NCBI RefSeq assembly: GCF_030272615.1
Contig: NC_081406.1
Coordinates: forward strand, 211,520,997 to 211,584,996
Direction: 5' to 3'
From: Cryptomeria japonica
Taxonomy: Eukaryota > Streptophyta > Pinopsida > Cupressales > Cupressaceae
Length of the DNA stretch: 64,000 nucleotides
Within the stretch, counting starts at the first letter, position 1. Every line of letters starts with the position of its first letter. The position numbers and the translations under genes are program-made. Below the pieces are notes generated by a model that was not told where the DNA came from, ran no database searches, and was given only the letters and a program-made list of their open reading frames with translations. This document shows positions 33,182-44,710 of this stretch, in pieces.

Positions 33182-36100
33182 TGTTGGGACTCATTAAATT
33201 TGAGTCAAGTTTTGAGGCCCATTTTAAATTTTTTCTCTGCATTTCCAAATGATCATAAAATGAGTCAGTTTGAATGGCCTAGTTAGAGAAAGGGTAAAAT
33301 GGAGCCAATTGATTTTCAAATGGTAAGGCTTTGGAAACTTGTTATACACCTTTCATTTGGCCTATGTAGTGATGTGAAAATTTCAGATTTCAGTTTGGAT
33401 CATTTTATCAGGTACCCATTTCAAGGGGTGAGCCGAAAGTGCATGTTAGGTGTAAATGCAGATTTTACCAAGTAGCCTACTTTGAGTGCTTATATCTTTT
33501 TCTCTATTGATTGTCATGAATAATTTCAAAATGGATTGAATTGTATGCATAAATGTGAGTCAGAATGCAAATTTTCAAGTCTTTATGAATCCATTTGCTC
33601 AGTTCTCAAAGCTCAATTTGTTTGTAGTTTGTATGGTTTGACAAGTCCCCATTTCAACAGCTAGTCGGAGCCCTGTTTTGCATAAGTGTAGAAGTTGCCT
33701 CAGTGAGTGTCATGTCAGAATGTTTTTTCTAGGCTATTTTTGGTATAAATGATGAGCTATGTTTCAAATTTCAAGCTCCTACCAATCTGTTTGATCGATT
33801 TTCAAAAGGCTTTCTTGAGCCATTTGTTTCAGTTATTCGTACTTTCATTGTCGTATAAGTTAAAGTAGCCATTTTCATAAGCGCACCATTTGCACCCAGT
33901 CATAATTTTGGTCAAACTGTGAATTATAAGTTTTTATATGTACTTCAAGGTACCTATGTCTCAGATTTGAGGGTCTACGGAGGTTGTTTGATATTTTAAG
34001 AAAGGCATCATGTGTTGCCTGCGCATTGACTTCATCAGGTCCACAGTGCCGACAAAGCCAGTTGGTCATTTTGACAATTAATATCTCTTCACTCGGGATT
34101 ATTCTTGAGAATTTGGTAGAGTTCATGCTTGTATATCAAAGTACATGCCTATCAGATGGCAAGGTCCAGAAAGGTGTTTTGACCAGTTTAAAAATTACGT
34201 CTTCGCGATTAAATGCAAAAATGTGGCGCAAGTGCCTGAAAGTTGCAAAACTCAATTTGAAGATCCGAAAATGGTGTTGATTGATTCCAGAGGTATGTTT
34301 AAGGTTCCTGAGGCATTTCAAAGGCTAGTTGCATGAAAATGAATTTTTTTTTAGTCAGACCCACTTTGGGGCCCGACCTGGCTCTTGCCCTTGCAGTGTT
34401 ATTTTATTGGCGACTTGGTTCACTGAGAGATTTTCAAAATATTTGAATTTGGGTTTTGATTACGAGACATGTTATAAGAGTGATGATGATAAAGACCAAC
34501 TCAATGGCAAAGAATGGACTTTACATCATATAGCTGGCCAATTCGCCACTTTCTTATATAACCAAAAGGTGAGTTTTATTATATGGTAATTTCCTTTGAA
34601 TGGGTCATGAAGTGTGTTCTTTGAAATCTCAACATTTGTACCACTTCATTGGTGTGCATCATGTTGGATTTGTTCCATTTCAAATGAATTGGGGCCCAAA
34701 TGTAATCGCTCAAGAGGTTTGGAGCCAATTTGTCAGTTGGATCCATCTTGTTTGCTGCTACCAATGATAAAGAAATATGGGTGTTGTTTGAATTATGGCA
34801 AAATGAGTGTTCCCAACCTGCATATATACTAGATGAACTATAGAAGGATTTGTCTACTTGGGATTCGCATTGCAGATGGAGGGCGATGGAAGTTCCAAAC
34901 CAATGCATGATTGCTGGGCGCTCAACCAATTTCCCCCCTTGCTGTGTGTGGATTTTGAAGTGGTGTGTGGTATAAGATAGAAGACATAGAAATCTCAAAG
35001 CATGATGCAATTGGAAAGTCTAGCCTCTCTGTACATGGCTATAGAAGGTGGAGAAATTGCTTAGAATGGAGTGGAATTACTCTCACTTTTCTACAGAATC
35101 TTTCAACAGTCTAAAGCCCCCACATGCTGCATTTTGAAGCATTTCTCTATGGTGTTGAAGAGGCTGCCATCTTCCCCTTTCTGCGTGGAGTTTGGGGAGC
35201 ACATAAAACTATAAGAAAATTCCAATTTCCTCTTTCCCTATGCGTGGCATTTGGGGAATGCAATATTAACTCCAACTAGAATGCAAGTTGGCAAATGTAA
35301 ATGCCAACATCTCTCCTCTGCCTTGCGTGGAAGTGGCTAGGTAAAGAGGGCATCATTAATGGAAGCTTTCAAGCAAATTGCAAGTTGTAGGTGTAGCTAT
35401 TTGGCAACCCCTGCATGGAGAGTGAGGAGGGCATGAAGTAAGGTGTTAAAATTCAAACAAATTGCAACTGGCAGCAATCCCCCTATATTTGGCAGGTGAT
35501 TGAAGAAGTTTAGAAACATCCAAGCAAATCTTTTGGCATGGTGAGTAGATCACATGAAATGCCTTGATCTGTGACTTCCTCCTTGCTGCATGGAGTGGTG
35601 TAGGTTGCAAATTTTTTTTAAAAAACAAGTGCAAATTAGCAGCTGCAAATCCAAATTCTCCCCCTACTGTGAGCATGATAAAGGAGAGGGTTAAGTAAAT
35701 TTTCTGCTGTGCATGGATGAAAACGTTCAAATTTTTTGAAGCAAACGAAAAGTTGCAGAGGTAAATGGCATAGAAGGTGGAGTTTGGAGGCCATTCTAAA
35801 GATTTAAAGTGAATGCATGTGGCAAAAAATGCCATTAAAACTCAGAAATTGCTTCAAAATTTGTAGTCTCAGGCAAAACACTTTATCCCACATTGGCTGG
35901 GGAATGTAATTTTTTGATATTTATAACCAAAGCTCCACACAAGTATAGTGTCAAAAGCTTTAGGCTTTTGACGAATGGTGTTGAGTAGCCCAAGTGGACC
36001 CCATGCATGTGGGCATGCTTCCCAAGGTGACCAAGGAGGCTGAGTGTTGACCAAGTGGACCCCACATAGGCACAGATCCCAAGGCAGGTGAGTTTTACAG

Positions 36101-37717
36101 AGAAAGGGCGAGTTAAAGATTGAGCATGTTCCAAGGAGATCGACGGTGCGTGTTGATTTGCAAAGGGGAGATGCTCGAGAGTTAAGCTTCATGAAATGGC
36201 GAAAAGCATGTGCAAAAAATGAAGGTTAACGATCACGCATCTTGGAGATGATCCGACGACCGACATGATTTTGTGACCCAAAGATGCATGCCCATTAGCC
36301 ATTGTGAAATGGCAAAAGATAGGTAGAAGGTCCAGGTGGAGGTCCAGCTCGCGGGTTTCGGTGATGTGGCAGACCAATGGCGATGACGTGGTGACAAGCA
36401 AGCAGCCCAGTGGTAGTGACGAGGCAGACACGTGGCAGATTGATGAGGTGTCATCCGAGGTGGCACCTAGTGGACCCCATCAGCCAATCAGAGGCTGCCA
36501 CATGGCAAGGCGCTAGGCCAAAAATGAGAGAAAAATCAAAATTAAATGATATAGTGCAGACTATAGAAAAAATTGAAAAATTTAAATGATGTGCACATAT
36601 GAAGGATTTAATTCGCCCAGAGGTCCATTTTTGCCTAAAATACCAAGTATCATATATCACTGGAAAGCTCTCGGGATGAGGAATGTAGTTATGAAGTTTT
36701 TTTTAAAAAATATGGGATATTTAGAGAGTATTTTCCAAGGGAAATATGAAGGAATTGAAATTTAGTTGGAAAAGAGACACTTGGCAATTTCGGTTGCAGA
36801 CCTAATCTTTTTCCCTCTCCTTCTTATTCCAATTTCTTCTCAATTGTAATGGTTCCAGAATTCTGTGAGAGTGGATCCAATTTTCATGGCTTCTAGTTCT
36901 AAATGGCTTGACCCAAATGTGTAAAATTCTATGGATCTTTTCAGGGTATAGAGGTTGCAGTGCAGTGTTGTAGATGTGGTTTCTTAGATGCAACTCTTAC
37001 TTTTGTCAGGCATGAGTAAATTTCCCACAATATTGTCTATTTGCATATATTTCACTGTTATGAATTGAATCCTCAAGGAGGCTATAATTTGTCATCTCAA
37101 GGAGATTGTATGATTGTTTGTAGGCATTCTTTAGTGAAGAGTTTAAATTCTATAATCAGTCATAAACAATGGAATGTGTCCCAAATCTGATAATTTTGTG
37201 AATGGAATTGAGTAATACATTAGTATAAGGTGTTAATGTAGGAATATTGTTTAAGGAAAACCAATTTGTAACTATGGATGCACATTTGCAGTTCTGTTTA
37301 TGACTCTGTTGCCTAATGAACAAGGCATTGGTCTTGCAGATTTGGGGATAGTTTCATATTTACACATTAAAGACAAATATTTTTCCCTTTGTGCTTAGGG
37401 GTTGTGTTCTTTCATTCCAAGCTCTTTTTTATCTATGGTTTATACAAATTTAGCCAATCTATAATGTGTTTCTAAATTTGGTGAATTTGTGGAATGATCT
37501 ATCTGCTTATTGTTGATTCTATCATGTGTCTGTAATCATTGTATTTAATGCATCAAAAGGGAGTCCCCCCTAGGTCTAGTAGAACCTGAAGTGTAGGAGG
37601 ATCAATTAGCGTCCTATGTTATGTTGTCCAAGCCCTGATGTGTTTCATAGATTGAAATTGGCCATTTCATAGAAGGATTGTAGGTGTACTTGGGTTAATC
37701 ATTTTTTATGAACAACA
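33182..37717. mobile_element. 4.5-kb solo-LTR-like insertion in the element A gag frame
   Basis: Begins TGTTGGGACTC and ends GAACAACA, with 5-bp terminal inverted repeats TGTTG/CAACA. The flanks are TAGTC (33177-33181) and CAGTC (37718-37722), a TSD with one C-to-T change. Removing it joins the gag frame exactly, between the first and second zinc knuckles. It has no protein domains, internal LTR pair, PBS or PPT that I can see, so a solo LTR of an element with very long LTRs fits best. A large non-coding LTR derivative is the alternative. Longer frames inside (for example 34329-34589) look fortuitous. Confidence 0.78.
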
Positions 37718-37722
37718 CAGTC

Positions 37723-38105
37723 AATGTTCCAAATGCAACAAAGTTGGTCATAATTCAAAAAATTGCAGAATGAATGTGAAATGCTATGTTTGTGGAAGAT
37801 ATGGACACTTATCTAATCAATGCAGAACACAAATTGACATAGGATATGGAAAGGCTATTCAGAGGAATAATGTGACTTTTTATGATTGTAACAAAATTGG
37901 ACAAATTGCCAAATTTGGTAGAAGCAAGACTTCACCAGTGAACAATAAAGGATCTAGTTTGAAAGGGAAAGAAAAGGTAGATGAGGTAAAGCAAGAATTT
38001 TCAAAACAATGGATTAGGAAGAGAGATCAGAATGTTGATGAAACTATCTCTATACCGGTAGAACAGAGTAATCCTCCACCGACAAGAGATTCTTCATCCA
38101 ACTAA
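37723..38105 (+). pseudogene. gag-like protein of element A, distal zinc knuckles
   Basis: Continues the frame of 32452-33181. It gives the CCHC knuckles CSKCNKVGHNSKNC (about 37729-37770) and CYVCGRYGHLSNQC (about 37782-37823), then a degenerate fourth copy (YDCNKIGQIAKFGR, about 37882), a Lys-rich stretch and a stop at 38103-38105. Three knuckles plus a decayed fourth point to RNA-binding nucleocapsid function. The first of these knuckles is separated from the upstream one only by the insertion. Confidence 0.82.
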
Positions 38106-38409
38106 GAAGTAACCCTTTGGGGGTATTGTAGTAAGTTGAAATTAATGCAGATTACCCTCAGTCGATGGTGAGAAGATAGATTTCTTCCTTACCGGCAGAT
38201 GTGTTAAGTTTTCACTTAACCGACAAGCATTTAATGCAGTTGGTAAGAGAAATGTCATTATAAATCAGCTAATTTCCCTCTTTTTGAACTCACCGAGCAT
38301 TCAAATTAGCATAGAGCATGAAAACAGAGTGAAGGCATTCAAGGTGAAGGTGCAGACTGATTTCTTTCAAGCATTCAGAATGTTTTCAGGCAGCTAAAGG
38401 TATTTTTCA
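38106..38409 (+). other. spacer between the two frames of element A
   Basis: Non-coding by inspection. It separates the gag-like stop from the ATG at 38410, so the second frame may have needed its own translation start or a spliced or subgenomic message. No splice sites were established. Confidence 0.5.
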
Positions 38410-38629
38410 ATGGCTTCTTCTTCTGCTCCTAAATTTATTTGGAACCATACTATTGTGAAAAATGTGAAACACCCTAGGCTAGTATTTAAAATAATTCCCA
38501 AGATTGCCAAGCAAGATGACTTTGTAGGGGCATTTTTGAAAATTCCTAAAGGTGTAGCTTGTGCAGAAGACCCTAGAATTTATATACATTGCAATATAGA
38601 AAAACTAGGTTCAGAATAATTGATGAAAA
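38410..38629 (+). pseudogene. second frame of element A, N-terminal part
   Basis: Starts MASSSAPKFIWNHTIVKN at 38410 and is open for 69 codons to TAA (38617-38619). Element B inserted 10 bases later. No known domain. It appears to be the start of the protein whose middle is at 46257-48170, although a one-base shift separates the two when B is removed. Function unknown. Confidence 0.6.
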
Positions 38630-40135
38630 TGTTGGCATTATAACAGACAATAAGAGATTGTTGGCATTCCAATTGCAATAAGAGATTGTTGGCATCTCAA
38701 TAAGGATATTGAGAAGGTTGTTGATGATTATGGATATAACAGATTAAGAATGTTTACTGTCTTAATATTATTATTTTGTCATTGATGTCAAGAAATTGAT
38801 TTTCTAATTTAGTATGATGTTACCATATCTTAAGAAGTATGATTTGATTAGTATAAAGATGTCGGTAAAAGACATAGAAAGAATGTGATGAATCAGGGTA
38901 GGAATAAGTTATACAATGGGCAACTATTACCGAGTTAGACAATGATGAGATCATGTTGTTTAGATTGTTTTGATATCCTACATATGTTATTGATTGTAAG
39001 GTTAATACTATACTATGTTACCAAGCAAAGAACCTAGTCAGTAAACCCTAAGGTTATCATTGTCGGTTAATGAAGGCAGAATGGCTAATGAGTTGCAACC
39101 GAGTAATAATAGAATGCATTGAATGAATAAAAGAATTATTTAATGAAGGAAGTTGATGAGCTAGAGCTGATTAAATGATTGGTATGCCATGCATGAAGTT
39201 TGTTAAAGAATCTATGGAAAAGGAAAATCGACAGAAAGATCTACAACGCAGATTGAACCGCAATAACCTTGTGCAAGTTCCAAGAAAGGACTGCAAGTCC
39301 CGAGGCAAGGTAAAACATTTTTAGATCAAAGATACATTGAACCTGGTCAAGTTTGAAGATCTAATGGCTATGATTGATCATGGGATATGTGATCAAGGAG
39401 ATTAAGCAGTTAGCATATTGTTTATAAATAAGGAACTATTGATAAACAATGCATGCGGGCAAGTGTATGCACATGGATGCTACATAGTGATTATTGAGCA
39501 TGGAAGCTTGAAGACCTATTTGAATAATAGAGTATAGAGCCCAACAGATGGACAAGATAAGTCCTATGACTAGATTGTATTGAGAAAATAAGAATCTGCT
39601 TTAGCATTTTAGATGTGAAGTTGCAGATAGTTTTTTATTACTGTTATTTTGTAAAGTGATAGAAAATCTCTTAACTGAGTGGACTTAACAGTCTTATTTG
39701 TAAAACCCTCTAGCAAGGTGACATTCTGATTGAGTGTTTGAAATCCTTTAACAAGGTCACTTCTAACAAGGTGAAGATCCTAATAGATCAAAGGGAAATC
39801 CCTTAACCGGGTCACATCTAGCAATGTGTTTGTAATCTTTAACAGGATTTACTTTTAACCGAGCATACTCTAGAAGAGTATATTTCTTAGTGGGTCCAAA
39901 ATCCCACAGTGGTTTTTCCCTATTTGGGTTTCCACATTAAATCTGGTGTTATGAGTGTTATGATGTTTATATGCTTTTGAGTTTGCATGTTTACCAGTTT
40001 TGGTTATATTACTGAAGTATATGTTACCGAGGTTGAATATGTTGTTTTTATGGAAGATTAAGTTTGTATGATTCACCCCCCCTCTCATCTTATTAGCTTA
40101 GTATTTGTACTTAACATTAAGTATCAGAACTATCA
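38630..40135 (+). repeat. 5' LTR of element B
   Basis: 1506 bp, TGTTGGCATTATAACAGA to GAACTATCA. TATA box TTTATAAATA at 39421-39430. Hairpin ATACTCTAGAAGAGTAT at 39865-39881, next to the conserved ATCCCACAGTGGTTTTTCCC motif (about 39901-39920) and ATTCACCCCCCCTCTCATC near the end. Compared with D it lacks about 20 bases near 39083-39090. Confidence 0.96.
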
Positions 40136-40137
40136 AT

Positions 40138-40149
40138 TGGTATCAGAGC
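40138..40149 (+). promoter_or_regulatory. primer-binding site of element B
   Basis: TGGTATCAGAGC, two bases after the 5' LTR, complementary to the initiator tRNA-Met 3' end. Confidence 0.95.
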
Positions 40150-40199
40150 TTTGGACTCCAAAAGAAAAGTTTAAAGGTACTTGAGGCAAAGATCCAAAT

Positions 40200-41406
40200 A
40201 TGTATGAGAGGGATGTACCGAAGCTGAACAAGTCAAGTTTCTCTACATGGCAGAAAAGGATGAAGCTACACCTATCAGGAGTTGGAGAATATGTTGTATA
40301 TTATCTGGAGAATGATTTCATTACACCGAGCACCTATCCATTGAAAATGGAAGAGATAAAGGCAAAGAAAGAACATATCCAAGCAATGATTGAAATAACA
40401 TCTGCATTGACTGACTCAGAGTTTAATGATCTAGAAGGTTGTAATGATGCAAAGGCAATGTGGGACAAGCTCATATCTGTGTATGGTGGAGATGAACATG
40501 TTCAAAGAGCAAAAGTGGATAGTCTAAGAGGAAAACTTGAATCTATGAGGATGAATGAAGGTGAGAACATAACCCAGTATAGTACAAGACTAAAGGAGAT
40601 TGTCAGTCAAATCATAGGAGCAGGTGGAACTATTGAAGAAAAGGATATAACAAGTAAGTTGTTAAGAACCCTTCTACTAGCTTATGTAATTTGAGTCTCT
40701 GCAATCAATGAATTGAGGTCTGTACCCAATATGCCATTTTCTTTAGATGCTACTATTGGTAAGCTACATGCATTTGAGTTAAGTAATTTTGATAACAGTG
40801 GGTCTTCGGTAAATAAAGTGGAATCTGCATTCAGTTCTTTTCATCTTGATGAATCTGATGATTACAGTGATAGAAAGTATAAGTACTCTGAAGGAAATCA
40901 CAACGGAGCAAGTGAAAGCTTTCACAAGAACATGGAGGAAGTACACAAACTGTATGAGGAAATCAGAAAGCAAGAAGAGTTTGAAGCACTATTAGCCAGA
41001 AGGTGACTGAGAGGCAAAGGTAAGTATAAAGGAAAACAACCTTTGACATGTTTCAATTGTGATAAGATAGGACATATGGCTTCTAACTATCTTGACAAAG
41101 ATTCTACTAAAAAGAGAGATTACCGAGATGACAGACAAAAAAATAATCATTACAGAGGATATCAAGACTTGAAAAGAAGAGATAGAAAGTCGTGCTTAAT
41201 AGCCGATGAGGAATCTAATGATGATAAATCAAATGAAACTGATACAAAGGAAGTCGTTTATGTGGCTATCAAAGATGGATCAGATGAAGAAAGGTATGAA
41301 GAAAAAGCCCTAATATCTCACATAAATACTAATGATTCTTGGATCATAGATAGTGGATGCTCACATCACATGACAGGTGATAAACACAAGTTTGGTAAGA
41401 TTTGGT
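40200..41406 (+). pseudogene. copia gag and protease (B)
   Basis: The ATG at 40200 opens the frame. The gag domain is clear: FSTWQKRMKLHLSGVGEYVV, then FNDLEGCNDAKAMWDKL, then MNEGENITQYSTRLKEIV. One zinc knuckle reads CFNCDKIGHMASNYLD, where the last Cys (C-x4-H-x4-C) is Tyr. The protease motif is DSGCSHHMTGD (about 41350). TGA codons at 40692 and 41004 and a deletion after GDKHKF (about 41392), which drops part of the protease, inactivate it. All three pieces share one frame. Confidence 0.92.
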
Positions 41407-42658
41407 AATGATGCACCATGTTCGGTAAAAGGTAAAGGATCTATAACACTTCTTGACAATGCAAGATGCAATGATGTTTATTGGGTTGAAGGATTGAAAT
41501 ATAATTTGTTGAGTGTAGCACAACTAAACAATACAGGTTACCGAATAGAATTTCAGAAAGGAATTGTCAAAGTTCATGACAAGCATGGAAAGTTAGTTGC
41601 TACCGGGACACAAACAAAAGGTAACACATTTCACCTTGACTCAACTCAGAATAAGTGTCTGTATGAAAAGATAGATTATACCTGGTTATGGCATAAAATG
41701 TTTTGTCATGTAAATTTTGATAATCATCAAAATAAGCAAGAAGCACCAAGTAAGAGGTCTACTGAGTCTTGAAAAACCTGAGAATGCTATGTGCTGAGGA
41801 TGCCAGATGGGTAAAATGACAAGATCAATCTTTACAAGTAAGTCCTACACTTCTAAGGGAATTTTAGATCTTGTGCACACTGATCTTTGTGGTCCTATGA
41901 AAGTTCAAAGTTATTATGGTGATAATTATTTCATATTATTTGTGGATGATTATTCAAGGATCATGTCAGTTATGTTTTTTAAAAAAAAGTCAGAAGCTTT
42001 TCAAATGTTTAAATGGTACAAGGCAAGAGTTGAAAATTTAACAGGAAGACAACTGAAATGTCTTAGATCAGATAGAGGAGGAGAGTTTACTTCTGATGAG
42101 TTCAACTTATTCTACAATGATCATGGTATTAAAAGACAAGTCTCTACACTGAGAACTCCACAACAAAATGGAATTGCTAAGAGAAGAAACAGATCTATTA
42201 TGGATTGTGCCAGAACCCTGATGATTGAAAGGAAAGTGCCACAAACATTTTGGAGAGAAGCAATAAGCACAACAGTTTACACCTTGAACTGAGTACAACT
42301 GAAGAAAGGAACTTTGAAGACAACATATGAAATCTGGTATGACAAGAAACCTAATGTAAGTTACTTTAAAATCTTTGGGAGTAGATGCTATGTTCATAAA
42401 GATGATAGAAATGGAAAGTTTGATCAGAAAAGTGAAGAAGGAACATTTCTTGGTTATTCTTCTACAAGTAAAGCATTTAAATGTCTGATCAAATAATCTA
42501 ACAAAATAGTAGAAAGTGCAAATTTGAAAATTGATGAATTTGCAAAAAGAAATGATGAAGGAAACTCCAAGGAACCAGAAGATTATGAAGGATTTGTCTA
42601 TGTTCAACCAACAATTGCTACCGAGAAAACTATAGAAAAAAATGAAGAGAATATTTAG
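41407..42658 (+). pseudogene. copia GAG-pre-integrase and integrase (B)
   Basis: GAG-pre-integrase is seen in LKYNLLSVAQLNN and LWHKMFCHVNFDN (about 41493-41720). A shift follows near 41760. The integrase core runs from 41807: HTDLCGPMK (about 41877), LRSDRGGEFTS (second Asp, about 42062) and RTPQQNGIAKRRN (about 42151). The catalytic Glu is normally in this last motif (VERKN in F). Here AKRRN replaces VERRN, so Glu is changed to Lys. The C-terminal YEIWYDKKPNVSYFKIFGSR follows. TGA at 42290 and TAA at 42494 interrupt it. Confidence 0.9.
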
Positions 42659-44335
42659 TTACCGAGTGATGAAGAAGATCATACAGAGCCTATCAAGCCT
42701 GTATTAGCCAAGTATGTTAGAAGACATCATGCATCAAGTCAGATTATAGGAGATAAGGATGATCCAGTGATGACAAGGAACAAATTGAGATATAACACAC
42801 GTCTGATATCTGAATTTGAACTGAGAATAGTGAAAGAGGCATTTAATAGTGAAGATATGATAAATGCTATGATAGAAGAGACTGATCAAATCAATAAGAA
42901 TGACACATGGACACTAGTCCCAAGACCGAAGGATAAAAATGTAATTGGTACAAAGTGGATTTTTCAGAAACAAGCTGAATGAAAAAGGTGAGGTCATTCG
43001 AAATAAAGCAAGACTAGTTTGCAAAGTTATGCCCAAGAAGAAGGAATTGATTATGGTAAGACTTGAAGGAGTAAGAACATTGTTGGCATATGCTACTTTC
43101 AAAAATTTCAAGGTATATCAAATGGATGTCAAATTTGCATTTCTAAATGGTATATTAGAAGAAGAAGTTTTTATTGAACAACCTGAAGGATTTATTGAAG
43201 ACAAGAATAAAGATCAGGTATGTAAATTGAACAAAGCTTTATATGGTCTGAAACAAGCACCTAGAGCATGGTATGAAAGATTGCACTCTTATTTAATCAA
43301 GTTTGGTTTATAAGGACAAGTGAACACAACAATATGTACATGAAGAATGATGAAAATGGAATACCAATCTTAGCCATATTTGTTGATGATAATATCTTTT
43401 GTGGAAATGACTCTTTATGCAAGAACTTTGGAAATGAAATGAGCAAAGAATTTGAGATGTCATTAATCGATGGGATAAAGTATTTTATAGGTTTAAAAAT
43501 ACTACAAATGAAAAATGAGATTTTCATTACTCAATCCAATTACATAAAGGAAATATTGAAGAAATTTGGAATGGAGGATTCAAAACCAGTAAGTACTCCT
43601 ATGACTACCAACTGTAAATTACCAAAGAATGATGAATCTACATTTGTTGATGAGACACTTTACCGATCCATGATTGGAAAGCTACAATATGTTGTTCATA
43701 GCAAGCCAGATATAGCACATGTAGTAGGTATAGTTGCAAGATTCTCTGCAGATCCTAAGGAAACACACATGACAACAATCAAGAGAATTTTTAGATACTT
43801 GAAAGGCACTAAGGATTATGGTTTAGTATATCAGAAAGGAAATGACTTTGATTAAAAAGTTTATACTGATGTTGATTAGGTAGGCAATATTGATGATAGA
43901 AAAAGAACAAGTGGAGGAGCTTTCTTTTTAGGAGAAAGACTAATGAGTTGGCTTAGCAAGAAACAAGGATGTGTTTCACAGTCAACAACAGAAGCTGAAT
44001 ATGTTACTGTAGCATTGAATTGTACTAATATAGTATGGATCAAACAACTGTTGGAAGGTATAAATGAGAAAGTTATCGAGCCAGTAACTATATTCTGTGA
44101 CAATACTAGTGCCATTAACATTTCAAAGAATCCTGTTATGCACTCTAAGACGAAGCACATCTCTATCAAATATCATTATCTTAGAGAAGAAGCTCAAGAG
44201 AAGAAAGTGGCATTGGAGTATGTTAGCACAAAGGAACAAAGAGCAGATATCTTTACCAAGCCACTGCCAAGGGACACTTTTGAGTATCTCAAAAGTAAGT
44301 TAGGAGTCCTACCCCTATCTTCTACTCATTGACCG
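42659..44335 (+). pseudogene. copia RT and RNase H (B)
   Basis: RT begins with [20 protein letters not shown] (about 42899). A one-base shift at about 42960, a small deletion in the [13 protein letters not shown] region (about 43025) and another shift at 43313 break it. [30 protein letters not shown] and FVDDNIF (about 43380) are present; the last differs from FVDDVIF in D but keeps both Asp. RNase H has VYTDVD, then TAG at 43877, then IFCDNTSA and the tail KSKLGVLPLSSTH ending at TGA (44330-44332). Confidence 0.92.
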
Positions 44336-44710
44336 AGTTCGGTGAAAGCATCAATTTGATGAATCTACAGAATATTATGTGTGGATTGATGCTTATTTAC
44401 ACACTTTAGGATGTTTTTCTAAAGGTGTGCAGGAAACAATAACAGGGAACAGGATTTGAAGACAAAATGCTCTGACCAAGACTAAGTTGACACATAATAG
44501 TAGGAAATCACTTCATACAGGAAGAAATTATGTTTTAGTTCTTTAATTTTTGGCATTGTTGTCAAAGGGGGAGAAGATTGAAGAAAAGGGGAGAAGACTA
44601 ATGTATGGGGGAGAAGACTGATGACAGGGGGAGAGCATTTCAGCATTTCAACAATCTGAATCAATTAGGTCAAATCAATTGGTTTTTCCATCAATGCCAA
44701 AGGGGGAGAT
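44336..44710 (+). other. 3' UTR of B with two purine tracts; PPT at 44699-44710
   Basis: The PPT AAAGGGGGAGAT touches the LTR start at 44711. An upstream tract, GTTGTCAAAGGGGGAGAAGA, lies at about 44559-44578 and is followed by three GGGGGAGA-type blocks to 44634. Confidence 0.88.

Noticed and set aside
34329-35835. Several frames of 70-143 codons inside the 33182-37717 insert
   Set aside because: They overlap on both strands, with no domain and no conserved start. Typical of non-coding LTR DNA.
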